Below, piece by piece: positions 16,639 to 25,726 of a stretch of DNA of 64,000 bases. Below the pieces are notes generated by a model. That model saw only the letters and a list, made by a program, of their open reading frames with translations. It was not told the origin of the DNA and did not search any database. The position numbers and the translations under genes are program-made. Within the stretch, counting starts at the first letter, position 1. Every line of letters begins with the position of its first letter. The stretch is taken from assembly GCF_002749615.1 (NCBI RefSeq), contig NZ_CP024201.1, positions 1,984,001 to 2,048,000 of the forward strand, read 5' to 3'. Source of the DNA: Caulobacter mirabilis. GTDB taxonomy: Bacteria; Pseudomonadota; Alphaproteobacteria; Caulobacterales; Caulobacteraceae.

Positions 16639-16706
16639 GCTGCTGCTCCTCCGCCGGCGCTATTCTAGCAGAAGGCGAGCGGGGCATCAGCCCTTGGGGC
16701 CGGAGG

Positions 16707-17420
16707 TCAGTTCCGGCCGTTGATGGCGTAGTTGAAGCCGAGCTGGATCGGCGACAGGTCGCGGAACCACTGCTGCATCCACAGCCCGGCCTCGGCGACG
16801 CTGCTGCGCGGCACATAGACGATGTCGAACCGGCGCAGCGGGACCAGGTCGGCGTTCGGGTTGCGCATGGCCTGCTTGAGATTGACGGTCCGCATCATGG
16901 CGCGGCCATCGGGGCCGCGACGGATGATCACCACCCGGTCGACCTTGGCCGTGGGACGGAAGCCGCCCGCCTGGATCACGGCCTGCAGGCTGTTGATGTC
17001 GCCGGCCATCTCGAACACGCCCGGGTTGCCGACCTCGCCGCCCACGAAGACGCGCAGGGGGCTGATCGCCTTGACCTGGATCTGCACCTCGGGGCGCAGC
17101 AATTCGGCGGCGTAGGCGGCGGAGAGGTCGCGCTGGAACTCCGGCAGGGTGCGGTCGGCGGCCATCACCGGATCGACCAGCGGCATGGTCACACGCCCGT
17201 CCGGCTGGACGATCACGCCGGTGCGGCTGAGCTCGGGAGCGGACGGCACCGCGATGTCGACCTGGTCGCCCGGATAGAGCCGATACTGCGGCTCGGTTTC
17301 GGTCCAGTCGGCATAGCCGATGTCGGGGAAGGCCTGGGTCGGGCGCGCCACGGCGGGACCCGCGGCCGGCAGGGCCGTGGACAGGGCCAGGACGAGACTG
17401 AACAGGGCGGCTCCGCGCAT
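16707..17420 (-). CDS. hfsD: Holdfast polysaccharide export protein, Wza/BexD family
   Basis: The 237-residue protein has a signal peptide (MRGAALFSLVLALSTALPAA) and a polysaccharide biosynthesis/export domain beginning YRLYPGDQVDIAV near residue 47. A SLBB-type region follows: LRVFVGGEVGNPGVFEMAGD near 123 and IQAGGFRPTAKVDRVVIIRR. It should form the outer-membrane secretin-like pore for holdfast polysaccharide. Unlike Wza, no lipobox cysteine is visible in the leader. It is divergent from hfsA across 84 bases, whereas Caulobacter crescentus is reported to have hfsD, hfsA and hfsB in one operon. The ATG opening MRGAALF is chosen because the leader begins there. Confidence 0.9.
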   Translation of the reverse strand: MRGAALFSLVLALSTALPAAGPAVARPTQAFPDIGYADWTETEPQYRLYPGDQVDIAVPSAPELSRTGVIVQPDGRVTMPLVDPVMAADRTLPEFQRDLSAAYAAELLRPEVQIQVKAISPLRVFVGGEVGNPGVFEMAGDINSLQAVIQAGGFRPTAKVDRVVIIRRGPDGRAMMRTVNLKQAMRNPNADLVPLRRFDIVYVPRSSVAEAGLWMQQWFRDLSPIQLGFNYAINGRN

Positions 17421-17504
17421 GGCCCAAAGGTTAAGGAGAATGGGTAACGGAGTGTTAATCGCGCGCGCCGAGGGTCGGACGAAGATCGGTTCACTCGGAT
17501 TCGC

Positions 17505-19007
17505 ATGGCCTCGCAGAGCGCATGGACGACCGTACCGCACGACCCGCCGCCGCGGGGCGGCTGGGCGTCGCGTCCGCGCTACGCGCCTTCGGACTTCGTC
17601 ACCCTGCTGTGGCGCGAGCGCTGGCTGATGCTGATCGTCTTCCTGGTCATCGCCCTGGCCGGCGCAGGCTTCGCCTTCACGATGAAGAAGGCCTATCCGG
17701 CCCAGGCCAGCCTGCTGATCCAGCTGGGCCAGGAGTATGTCTACGAGCCCCGCGCCGGCGACGCCGCCCGGGGCGCGGTGCCGGACACCAGCTCGCTGGT
17801 CCAGTCGGAAGTCGAGATCCTGCAGAGCGCCCAGCTGCGCGAACGGGTGATCCGCAAGATCGGCCTGGCGGCGATCTATCCCGACCTGGCCAAGGACTAC
17901 GCGCCCGCCACGCCCGCCGAGAAGGCGCTGATCATGGCCAAGGGCGTCGAGAGCATGGGCAAGAAGCTCGAGGTCGGCTCGGCGCCGGACAATCCCGTCG
18001 TCCGGGTCGGGTTCGAGCACGACGATCCGGCGATGGCCGCCAAGGTGGTGAACACGCTGGTCGAGGAATATCTGATCTACCGCCGCAACGTCCTGATCCA
18101 ACCCGGATCGATGGCGATGGAACGCCAGCGCGTCCTGTTCGAGGACCAGCTGCAGCAGGCCGACGCCGCCTACCAGACCTTCCTGACCACCAACGACATC
18201 GGCGATTTCAACGCCCAGAAGGCCTCGCTGACCCAGCTGATCGGCCAGATCGAGGCCCAGAGGTCCGCCGCCGAGGTCTCGCTGCAGGACCGCCAGGCGC
18301 GGCTGGCGACCCTGGACGCCCAGCTGCGCCAGATCGCGCCGGAGATCGGCCTCTATCGCGACATCGACCCCGCCGCGGCGACCCGGCTGGCCGCCCTGCG
18401 GCTGCAGCGCGAGGAGATGCTGTCCCGCTATCGGCCGGACTCGCAGCCGGTGCGCGACGTCGAGGCTCAGCTGCGGCAGCTGGAAGGCGCCGTCGGCAGC
18501 GGCCGGACCCAGACCGACGGCGCGCGCCGCCTGGGCGTCAATCCGGTCCACCAGACCCTGCAGACCGACCGCATCCAGACGGCGGCCGAGGTCGCCGCCC
18601 TGCAGCAGTCCCTGGCGACCTATGGGCGCCAGGCCGCGGCGGCCACCCAGCAGCTGCAGCGCCTGGCCTCCATCGAGCCGGAGTTCCAGGCCCTGAGCAT
18701 GGACCGCGACGTCCTGCAGAGCAGCGTCCGCGACTTCACGGTCAAGGAGCGCCAGGACCAGGCCGCCCGCCAGATCGCCGCCGAGACCAACGACAACATC
18801 CGTATCGTCGATCGGGCCGTGCCCTCGACCAAGGGCAAGAGCCTGCGCAAGCCCGTGCTCGCCCTGGCCCTGCTGATGGGCCTGTTCTCCGCTCTCTGCG
18901 CCGGGCTGATCCGGATGTTCCTGCGGCCGGGTCTGCCGACCCCGGCCTCGGCCGCCCGCACCCTGGACCTGCCGGTGCTCGGCGCGGCGCGACTGAAGGC
19001 GGCCTAG
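17505..19007 (+). CDS. hfsA: Holdfast polysaccharide co-polymerase, Wzc-like without kinase domain
   Basis: The 500-residue inner-membrane protein has a Wzz domain. A first membrane helix, WLMLIVFLVIALAGAGFAF, lies near residues 44-62, a long periplasmic coiled-coil region spans about 200-400, and a second helix, LALALLMGLFSALCAGLI, comes near 450. It ends with the LPTPASAARTLDLPVLGAAR linker that normally joins to a tyrosine autokinase domain; that domain is encoded separately as the next gene. It should span the periplasm and couple polymerisation to HfsD export. No strong ribosome-binding site precedes the ATG, and a GATTC (possible CcrM methylation site) lies at 17498-17502. Confidence 0.92.
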   Translation: MASQSAWTTVPHDPPPRGGWASRPRYAPSDFVTLLWRERWLMLIVFLVIALAGAGFAFTMKKAYPAQASLLIQLGQEYVYEPRAGDAARGAVPDTSSLVQSEVEILQSAQLRERVIRKIGLAAIYPDLAKDYAPATPAEKALIMAKGVESMGKKLEVGSAPDNPVVRVGFEHDDPAMAAKVVNTLVEEYLIYRRNVLIQPGSMAMERQRVLFEDQLQQADAAYQTFLTTNDIGDFNAQKASLTQLIGQIEAQRSAAEVSLQDRQARLATLDAQLRQIAPEIGLYRDIDPAAATRLAALRLQREEMLSRYRPDSQPVRDVEAQLRQLEGAVGSGRTQTDGARRLGVNPVHQTLQTDRIQTAAEVAALQQSLATYGRQAAAATQQLQRLASIEPEFQALSMDRDVLQSSVRDFTVKERQDQAARQIAAETNDNIRIVDRAVPSTKGKSLRKPVLALALLMGLFSALCAGLIRMFLRPGLPTPASAARTLDLPVLGAARLKAA

Positions 19008-19063
19008 TTCCTCGACGCGCCCTATGGGATAGCCTTGGTCGCTGGGCGCCGGGCGATTCGAGC

Positions 19064-19765
19064 ATGGTGGATTTGAGCGCAGAAGTTGCGGAGTTGTGGG
19101 CGTCCCTGGGACCGCCTGCGCCCGGCCGCGCGCGCATCGTCCAGTTCGCCTCGGCGCGCCGCGGGGAGGGGGCCTCGACGGTCGCCCGCGAGTTCGCCCT
19201 TTTCGCCGCCCGACGGGCCGCTCGCAGGGTTTGGCTGGTCGACCTGGATCTGTTCGCTTCATCGCAGCACGCCGCCATCGACGCCGCGCCCGACCGCTAT
19301 GGCCGCCTTGGCCAGCCGGTGTCGGCCAGCCCGGAGGGGCAGGCCTTCTTCACCGTCCGCCCGCCGACGCGGATGCCGGACGGCTCGGACGCGCCCGATG
19401 CGCGGTTCCTGATGGGCTATCCGGTGGGCGAGGGACGTTTCTGGGTGACCCGCTTCCGCGCCGACGTCCTGCGCGGCGGTCAGTCCGTCCACATCCTGCC
19501 CAGCGCCGACTACTGGCAAGTCCTGCGCCGCTACGCCGATGTGATCGTCGTCGACGGCCCGTCCGCGGACCGCTCGCAGTCGGCCGTGACCGTAGCGCCC
19601 TTCATGGACCAGACCGTTCTGGTGGTCGCCGCCGATCAGCCGGACGTGAAGGCGCCGGCCCAGCTGCGTGACGCGATCACGGCCGCCGGCGGCCGGCCGG
19701 CCGGGCTGTTCTTCAACCGGGCCAGCGTGGAGACGCCGGGTCTGGTCAAGGCCATTCTACCGTGA
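19064..19765 (+). CDS. hfsB: Holdfast synthesis protein HfsB, degenerate BY-kinase-like ATPase
   Basis: The 233-residue protein has the MinD/Mrp-like fold of a Wzc C-terminal kinase domain. The Walker A position reads ASARRGEGASTVARE (residues 27-41), lacking the invariant lysine of GEGKST. The Walker A' equivalent is VWLVDLDLF. The C terminus has no tyrosine cluster, ending GLFFNRASVETPGLVKAILP. It is therefore probably not an active autokinase but a partner for HfsA. Its stop overlaps the GTG start of hfsC. The ATG opening MVDLSAEV is the first after hfsA, 56 bases downstream. Confidence 0.85.
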   Translation: MVDLSAEVAELWASLGPPAPGRARIVQFASARRGEGASTVAREFALFAARRAARRVWLVDLDLFASSQHAAIDAAPDRYGRLGQPVSASPEGQAFFTVRPPTRMPDGSDAPDARFLMGYPVGEGRFWVTRFRADVLRGGQSVHILPSADYWQVLRRYADVIVVDGPSADRSQSAVTVAPFMDQTVLVVAADQPDVKAPAQLRDAITAAGGRPAGLFFNRASVETPGLVKAILP

Positions 19766-21018
19766 CCTATCCGGCCGCGGCCCGCTGGGACGCCGGCCCC
19801 GCCCGCGACCGCGCGGACCTGTGGGACTGGCTGGCCTTCGGCCTGCTGGTCTTCAGCCTGATCCTCTACAGCCAGGGCTGGATCCTGCCGATCTTCGGCA
19901 GCAAGTTCGACGCCGCCAGCTCCAGCGCCATCCGCAACGCCTACATGCCGGTCTATGCCGGCGCCGTCGTGGTGCTGGCCATGCGGCCCTGGGATGCGGC
20001 CCTGGCGCTGATGCGTCAGCCGTTCCTGATCCTGCTGCTCGTCATCTGCGGCCTGTCGATGACCTGGTCGATCGACTCCGGCGCCAGCATGCGGCGTCTG
20101 ATCGCCCTCTACGCCACGACCCTGACGGGGTTGGTGCTGGCGGTTCGGTTCCGCTGGGCGACGATGGCCGAGGTCATGGCCACGGCCTTCGCCGTCCTCA
20201 CCCTGGGCTCGCTGGTCGCCGGGGCGGTCCTGCCGTTCGGTCGGATGAGCGATCTGTTCCCCGGCGCCTGGCGTGGCCTCTGGATGGAGAAGAACGCCCT
20301 GGGCGGGAACATGGCCTTCGCCTTCTCGATCTTCGGCGCCGCGGCCATGCTGGCGCCCAAGCGGGCTTGGTTGTGGTGGCTGTTCGCGGCCATGGCGCTG
20401 GGGCTGGTCCTGCTGTCGACCTCCAAGACGTCGCTGGTGTCGCTGATCCTCGGCGCGGCCGGGCTGGTCTTCGTCTGGGTCTGTCGCCGTGGGCCGGCCA
20501 CCGGCGTGGCGGCCACCTGGGCCGCGGTGCTGGGGGCGGGGCTGCTGGCCGGTTTCGTCCTGGTCGCCTCGGACGTGTTCCTGGGCCTGCTCGGCAAGGA
20601 CGCCACCCTGACCGGCCGGACCAAGATCTGGGCCGCCGTCATGCGCCAGATCGAGGAGCGGCCCTGGACCGGCTTCGGCTACGCCGCCGTCTGGGACGAC
20701 AAGAGCGGCTGGGGCCCGCTCGCCTGGATCACCCGGGACGCCGGCTTCAAGGCCCAGCATGCCCACAACAGCTGGCTCGAGCAGTGGCTGGGCATGGGGT
20801 TGGGCGGGCTGATCGCCTGGGGCCTGTTCTATCTGCAGACGCTCGGCGCCGCCCTGGTGGCCGTGTTCCGGGAGAAGGGGGCGTATCTCGCCCTGCCGTT
20901 CCTGGTGATCTACAGCCTGGTCAGCCTGACCGAGAGCATCGCCGTCAGCTACAACGACATGCGCTGGGCGATCTTCGTGGCCCTGGCGGTCAAGCTGGCC
21001 TGGGGCGATCGGGACTGA
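19762..21018 (+). CDS. hfsC: Holdfast polysaccharide polymerase, O-antigen ligase/Wzy family
   Basis: The 418-residue protein has about ten hydrophobic membrane segments, starting WLAFGLLVFSLILYSQGW near residue 24. The large periplasmic loop carries GRTKIWAAVMRQIEERPWTG and the family histidine in FKAQHAHNSWLEQWLGMGL near residues 330-348. It should link repeat units of holdfast polysaccharide at the inner membrane. It starts with GTG overlapping the hfsB stop, so it belongs to an hfsABC operon. Its stop codon abuts that of the convergent hfsH in the palindrome TGATCA. Confidence 0.9.
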   Translation: MTYPAAARWDAGPARDRADLWDWLAFGLLVFSLILYSQGWILPIFGSKFDAASSSAIRNAYMPVYAGAVVVLAMRPWDAALALMRQPFLILLLVICGLSMTWSIDSGASMRRLIALYATTLTGLVLAVRFRWATMAEVMATAFAVLTLGSLVAGAVLPFGRMSDLFPGAWRGLWMEKNALGGNMAFAFSIFGAAAMLAPKRAWLWWLFAAMALGLVLLSTSKTSLVSLILGAAGLVFVWVCRRGPATGVAATWAAVLGAGLLAGFVLVASDVFLGLLGKDATLTGRTKIWAAVMRQIEERPWTGFGYAAVWDDKSGWGPLAWITRDAGFKAQHAHNSWLEQWLGMGLGGLIAWGLFYLQTLGAALVAVFREKGAYLALPFLVIYSLVSLTESIAVSYNDMRWAIFVALAVKLAWGDRD

Positions 21019-21771
21019 TCACAGGTTCAGGCGACGGGCGCCTTCCGCCACCGTGACGACCTCGAACCCACGCGCCTGGGCGGCGTCGGCGAGATGACCC
21101 AGAGCTTCCGCCGTACAGCCCCAGGCGGACGGACTTGGCGCCACGTCATGGGTGTAGAGGATCAACCAGGCCCGGCGATCGGCCGCGCGATCGAGCCAGT
21201 GCAGGGCCTTGGCCTCGCCGTCCTCGCCCTCGACGCCCACGGCGGGCAGCTGGTTGGCGTCGGCGCCGTCCTCAATCAGGCCGGCCTGCACGGTGCGCAG
21301 GGTGCGGAACCGGCCGCCGAGGACGCGTTTGGCCGGGATCGACACGTCGCCATAGGGATAGGCGAAGCTCTCGGTCGCGGCCGTTCCCCAGGCTCGGAGC
21401 CCTTCGGCGTTGCGATCGACGTCCAGGGTGATCGCCAGGGCGTCCGCCTTGCCGCAATCGAGGTGGGAATGGGTGTGGCAGGCGATTTCATGTCCCGCCG
21501 CGGCCAGGCGGCGCGCGTCCGCTTCGGTCGCGTAGGGGCCCATCGGGCCCTCGCCGCCGGCCAACCCCACCGAGAAGTAGTAGGTGCCGCGCATTCCCCG
21601 GGCTTCCAGCACCTGTGCGCCGGCCAGCGTGGCCGTGGTCGGGGCGTCGTCGAAGCTGAAGCTGATCATCGGCCGCTCCAGCGCCATCCGGAGTGGACGG
21701 CGGCAGGCCAGGCGGGCGATGCGGCGGCGCAGCTTGCCCTTCAGCGAGCGGTCGGCGGAATAGGCTTCCAT
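21019..21771 (-). CDS. hfsH: Holdfast polysaccharide deacetylase, NodB-like
   Basis: The 250-residue carbohydrate-esterase family 4 protein removes acetyl groups from N-acetylglucosamine in holdfast polysaccharide, needed for adhesion and cohesion in Caulobacter. Motif 1 is ISFSFDDAP near residues 35-43 with the metal and base aspartates. Motif 2 is HEIACHTHSHLD near 93-104 with both metal histidines. Motif 3-like FAYPYGD follows, and LYTHDVAP supplies the late histidine. No signal peptide is visible, in line with cytoplasmic action. The ATG overlaps the hfsG stop (TGATG); a GTG one codon earlier is an alternative. Confidence 0.92.
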   Translation of the reverse strand: MEAYSADRSLKGKLRRRIARLACRRPLRMALERPMISFSFDDAPTTATLAGAQVLEARGMRGTYYFSVGLAGGEGPMGPYATEADARRLAAAGHEIACHTHSHLDCGKADALAITLDVDRNAEGLRAWGTAATESFAYPYGDVSIPAKRVLGGRFRTLRTVQAGLIEDGADANQLPAVGVEGEDGEAKALHWLDRAADRRAWLILYTHDVAPSPSAWGCTAEALGHLADAAQARGFEVVTVAEGARRLNL

Positions 21772-22703
21772 CACACGGCCTCCGCGTAAAGGGCCGCGCG
21801 GTAGGTTCGCATGGCCAGGTCGCGCAGTCCGAGCGGCAGGCCTTCGGCCAGGGCGACGACCTTGAGGATCGGCCGCCAGAGGTTTCGCAGAGGGACCGCC
21901 TTCAGGAGCCTTGCGGCGCGGTAGCTGGGGTAGGTCTCGACCACCTCGCGATGAGCGGCGACCACGCGGGCGAAGTTGACGGCGGACTGTTCGTACTTGC
22001 GCGCCATGGCCGGAGCGGCGTCGAGACCCAGATGGCTGGCCGGGATGTCGGCGTGAACGATCTCATAGGCCTGCGTCACCCGCATGGCCCATTCGACGTC
22101 CTCCCAGCCCCAGCCGGCGAAGGCCTCGTCAAAGGCGATGCGGTCGAAGACGTCGCGTCGGACCAGCAGGTTGGAGGTGAAGACGTGCTTCTCCGGCGCC
22201 AGGGCGCGTTCGGCGGCGGGCAGGCAGTCGCTCTTCAGCGCCATGGCGCGGTGCAGGGCGTGTTCGGCCTTCTTCGGCGTCTGGTCGAGCGAGAAGCCGC
22301 CGAACGCCACGGCCGGATCGCGCTCGTCGACCAGATCCAGCCAGGCGCGCAGGAAGGTTTCGCTGTCGGGAGCCATGTCGGCGTCCAGGAACAGCAGCCG
22401 TTCGGCGCGGGCGTGCCCAACCAGCCGGTTGCGGCCGCGGGCGCGGCCCTCGTTGGCGGTCAGCCGCACGAACCGGGCCGGCAGGCGCATGGCCTCGACG
22501 GCCTCGGCGATGCGCAGGGCCAGGTCGGCGTCGCCGGATCCGTCGTCGAGGACGATCACCTCCGCCCGCACCGCCTCGCGGTTCAGCTGGGCCAGCAGCA
22601 GCACCGGGTCGTCGCGGTAGGTCGGGATCAGCACCGACAGCATCGGCCGGGCGTGGGCCCAGGCCGCGTTCTCGGTGGTCCACTCGCTGGCCTGGGCGGT
22701 CAT
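21771..22703 (-). CDS. hfsG: Holdfast glycosyltransferase, family 2
   Basis: The 310-residue GT-A enzyme begins its nucleotide-sugar fold with MLSVLIPTYRDDP near residues 21-33. It has VIVLDDGSGDADL, then the DxD metal site in LFLDADMAPDSE near 104-115. The acceptor-side motif FAGWGWEDVEWAMRV lies near 190-204, with a C-terminal amphipathic region KAVPLRNLWRPILKVVA. It should add sugars to the undecaprenyl-linked holdfast repeat unit on the cytoplasmic face. It overlaps hfsF by four bases (ATGA) and hfsH by one. Confidence 0.92.
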   Translation of the reverse strand: MTAQASEWTTENAAWAHARPMLSVLIPTYRDDPVLLLAQLNREAVRAEVIVLDDGSGDADLALRIAEAVEAMRLPARFVRLTANEGRARGRNRLVGHARAERLLFLDADMAPDSETFLRAWLDLVDERDPAVAFGGFSLDQTPKKAEHALHRAMALKSDCLPAAERALAPEKHVFTSNLLVRRDVFDRIAFDEAFAGWGWEDVEWAMRVTQAYEIVHADIPASHLGLDAAPAMARKYEQSAVNFARVVAAHREVVETYPSYRAARLLKAVPLRNLWRPILKVVALAEGLPLGLRDLAMRTYRAALYAEAV

Positions 22704-24148
22704 TCCGCAGTCCTTTCGCGCAGGCTGCGGACCATGCCGAGGCCGCGGCTGCGCAGGCCGCCGGCGTCGAGACCCAGGATGACGGCGGCGTAGACGATCG
22801 CCCCGGCCGCGGCCTTGAGGGTCAGTTCGAGGATGCCGCCGAGGTCCGGGATGGCCAGGACCGTGAGCGCCATGGCGACACAGGCGACGCCCGCCTTCCA
22901 CAGAGCCTCGATCGGCAGGGGCAGGGGCATGGCCTGTCGGCCGAGCGCCCAGGAAGCGGCGGCGCCGACCGCATAGCTGATCGCCGTGGCCCACATCGCG
23001 CCGTCGATGCCGAAGCGGGGGATCAGCAGCAGGTTCAGCAGCAGGTTCAAGCCGGCCGGGATGGTCATGGCGACGAACAGCAGCCGGGTCTTCTGGCCCA
23101 GGGTGAAGGCCTGATGCAGGTAGTAGGTGGTGACCCCGGCGAAGAAGGCGCCGAACGCCACCCACGGGGTCACGCGGGCCGCGCCCTCCGCCAGGCCTTC
23201 GCCGACCATAACCTGCGTCAGCGGGTGGGCGACCAGGGCCACGCCGACGGCGGCGGGCAGGGTCAGCAGCACCATGAAGGACGACTGTTCGCGCGCGGAG
23301 GCCTCCAGGGCGGGGCGGCCCCCACGCTCCAGCGCGGCGACCATGGCGGGGCCGCCGGCCATGCCGAGCCAGATGAACATCACGTCCAGGGTGCGGTTCG
23401 CGAGGCTGTAGCCGGCGTGGTAGACGCCCACCGCCGTCTCGTCGAGGAAGGCGGCCAGCAGGAAGCGATCGGTCGTCGAGATGACGATCGCCAGGATCAG
23501 CGACAACGCAACCGGCAGGCCGTAGGCGGCGTACTCGGTCAGGCGGTCCATCTGGAAGCGGCCGCCCCACATCAGGGCCAGTTCACGGCGCAGGGTGATC
23601 GCCAGGCACAGCACGGCGACCGCGGTCATGCCCAGGAACGGCCCGGCCGCGCCCAGGCCCAGGGCGATGAAGGCCACTCCGACCAGGAAGGCGCCGACCG
23701 TGAGCGCCATGTCCAGCAGCGAGGCGGCGACGACTTCGCCGTCGGCGCGGCGGCGCTCCTGCACCAGCTTGATCAGACTGCGGGCCATGACGGTGGTGAG
23801 CGCCGCCCCGACGGCCAGCTTCAGGGCCCCGGGCAACGGAGCCAGCCAGACTGCGACCGCCGCCACGATCGGGAAGCCGAACGCCAGAACCGCCCAGGCG
23901 CGATAGATGGTGACCATGTGATTGGAGGCGTCGCCGCGCTCGATGGACCGCGCCTGGAAGCGGGCCATGGCCGCCTCGATCCAGGTGAACACCAGCGTGT
24001 GGGCCAGGGTCATCGCCGACATCGCCAGGGCGTAGGCGCCGTACTGCGCCGGCTCCAGCAGGCGGGTGAAGACCACGATGGTGAGAAGTCCGACCACCCC
24101 GGCCGCGATGTTGGCGGGCAGGTAGCCGATCAGGCCGCGGCGAAACAT
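22700..24148 (-). CDS. hfsF: Holdfast repeat-unit flippase, Wzx-like
   Basis: The 482-residue protein has about twelve to fourteen predicted membrane helices of the MATE/Wzx polysaccharide-flippase type. The first is near residues 6-30 (GYLPANIAAGVVGLLTIVVF) and a typical early motif is LEPAQYGAYALA. It should flip the lipid-linked holdfast repeat to the periplasm. It lies seven bases after hfsE and overlaps hfsG, consistent with an hfsEFGH operon. Confidence 0.92.
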   Translation of the reverse strand: MFRRGLIGYLPANIAAGVVGLLTIVVFTRLLEPAQYGAYALAMSAMTLAHTLVFTWIEAAMARFQARSIERGDASNHMVTIYRAWAVLAFGFPIVAAVAVWLAPLPGALKLAVGAALTTVMARSLIKLVQERRRADGEVVAASLLDMALTVGAFLVGVAFIALGLGAAGPFLGMTAVAVLCLAITLRRELALMWGGRFQMDRLTEYAAYGLPVALSLILAIVISTTDRFLLAAFLDETAVGVYHAGYSLANRTLDVMFIWLGMAGGPAMVAALERGGRPALEASAREQSSFMVLLTLPAAVGVALVAHPLTQVMVGEGLAEGAARVTPWVAFGAFFAGVTTYYLHQAFTLGQKTRLLFVAMTIPAGLNLLLNLLLIPRFGIDGAMWATAISYAVGAAASWALGRQAMPLPLPIEALWKAGVACVAMALTVLAIPDLGGILELTLKAAAGAIVYAAVILGLDAGGLRSRGLGMVRSLRERTAE

Positions 24149-24154
24149 GGGCGG

Positions 24155-25726
24155 TTACCGGACGGCCTGCCGGTCCCCCAGCAGGCAGGGGATCGTCATG
24201 GCCATGATGTAGAGGTCGAACCAGAACGACTGGCGTTCGATGTAGTCGATGTCGAGGGCCACGCGGCGGCGGACCAGCTCGGGCGTGTCGACCGGCCCGC
24301 GCGAGCCGTTGATCGCCGCCCAGCCGGTCATGCCCGGCTTCATCCGGTGGCGATGGGCGTACTCGGCGACGATGCGGGCGGATTCGATCTCGCCGGTCTT
24401 CATGCCGATCGCGTGGGGGCGGGGGCCGACCAGGGACATCTCGCCGACCAGGACGTTGAACAGCTGCGGCAGCTCGTCGAGGCTGGTCTTGCGGATGAAG
24501 CGTCCGACCCGGGTGACGCGATCATCGCCGGCGGTGACCTGGCGGGCGGCGGTGGCGTCGGCGGTTTCCTGGCGCATGGAGCGGAACTTCCAGACCAGGA
24601 TCTCCTCGTTGTTGAAGCCGTGGCGGCGCTGGCGGAAGAACACCGGCCCGGGGCTGTCCAGCTTGATGAACAGCGCGACGGCCAGCATGATCGGCCAGGC
24701 GAGCAGCAGGGCGAGCGCGCCGACCGCGAGGTCCTGGGCGCGCTTGAAGGCGGCGCGACGGGCGTCGGTCGGCCCGCCCGACAGCTGGGCGACCTGGGCG
24801 TCGGCGATCCGTGACAGCGTGCGGTTCGGCGAGACGCTTCCCGCCGCGTCGAGCACCAGGGAGACATCGTTCGGCAGGACCCTGAGCCGTCGGATCAGCT
24901 CGGCGATCCGGTTCTCGGCCGAGGCCGGCACGGCGATCACGATGCGGTCGACGTAGGGCAGGACCTTGTGGCCCAGCAGGTCGGCGGTGTCGCCGAGCAC
25001 CGGCACGCCGGACAGATTGTTGGGCACGCGGCCGATGCGGTCGTCGAAGATGCCGAGCACCGCGACGTCGCGGCTCTCCAGGGCCGCGTCGATCAGGGTG
25101 CGCGCCGCGGGGGTGGCGCCGACGATCACGATGTTGGGCGTCAGCTTGCCCTCGCGACGCCAGCCGCGGACCATGGCCCACCAGCCGCCGTTCAGGGCCA
25201 TCAGCGCGCAGAAGGTGATGCAGAACCAGGCGATCGCCGGCGCGCGCAGCGGTTCGGCGGCCGGCAGCAGCAGGGCGGCGGCCAAGGTCAGGCCGGCCAG
25301 GCCGAAGGCCGCGGCCGTTCGGGTCAGATGCCGCATCAGGCCTTCGCGCGGGCCGAAGGCGTAGGCGCCCAGCAGATGCAGGCTCCAGATCAGCAGGCCG
25401 ACGCCGAGGAGAGCGGGCGCGGCTCCGGCGAGCGTGGCGTTGGCGAGTCCGCCCGGCGCGACCGCGTTGAGCACCGCCGCGGCGGCCAAGGCGGCGACGG
25501 CGGCGTCCGCGAGGCGGAAGAGGCCGGTGATCTGGCGCAGTTCGAGGCGCGCCCGCACGGGCGTGAGGCGATGGGGGCGGAAGGGGCCGCGGCGGTCCTT
25601 GCCCTGAGGGTCGACGTCGGGCTGGAACCCGCTCTCGACCTCCTGGCGCAGCGCGCGCGCGGCTTCCAGCCAGTCCTCCTCGGACTGGTCGCGCCTATGA
25701 TCGCGAGCTGCGGCGGCCGTCGACAT
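24155..25726 (-). CDS. hfsE: Holdfast initiating sugar-phosphate transferase
   Basis: The 523-residue polyprenyl-phosphate hexose-1-phosphate transferase loads the first sugar onto undecaprenyl phosphate. About four hydrophobic segments lie at residues 70-190. A CoA/NAD-binding-like domain follows (NIVIVGATPAARTLIDAAL). The catalytic C-terminal domain has SPGPVFFRQRRHGFNNEEI, VWKFRSM, LDELPQLFNVLVGEMSLVGP and RHRMKPGMTGWA. The ATG opening MSTAAAARD is used; an upstream in-frame start would add eight basic residues. Caulobacter has partly redundant HfsE paralogues elsewhere. It heads hfsEFGH. Confidence 0.92.
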   Translation of the reverse strand: MSTAAAARDHRRDQSEEDWLEAARALRQEVESGFQPDVDPQGKDRRGPFRPHRLTPVRARLELRQITGLFRLADAAVAALAAAAVLNAVAPGGLANATLAGAAPALLGVGLLIWSLHLLGAYAFGPREGLMRHLTRTAAAFGLAGLTLAAALLLPAAEPLRAPAIAWFCITFCALMALNGGWWAMVRGWRREGKLTPNIVIVGATPAARTLIDAALESRDVAVLGIFDDRIGRVPNNLSGVPVLGDTADLLGHKVLPYVDRIVIAVPASAENRIAELIRRLRVLPNDVSLVLDAAGSVSPNRTLSRIADAQVAQLSGGPTDARRAAFKRAQDLAVGALALLLAWPIMLAVALFIKLDSPGPVFFRQRRHGFNNEEILVWKFRSMRQETADATAARQVTAGDDRVTRVGRFIRKTSLDELPQLFNVLVGEMSLVGPRPHAIGMKTGEIESARIVAEYAHRHRMKPGMTGWAAINGSRGPVDTPELVRRRVALDIDYIERQSFWFDLYIMAMTIPCLLGDRQAVR

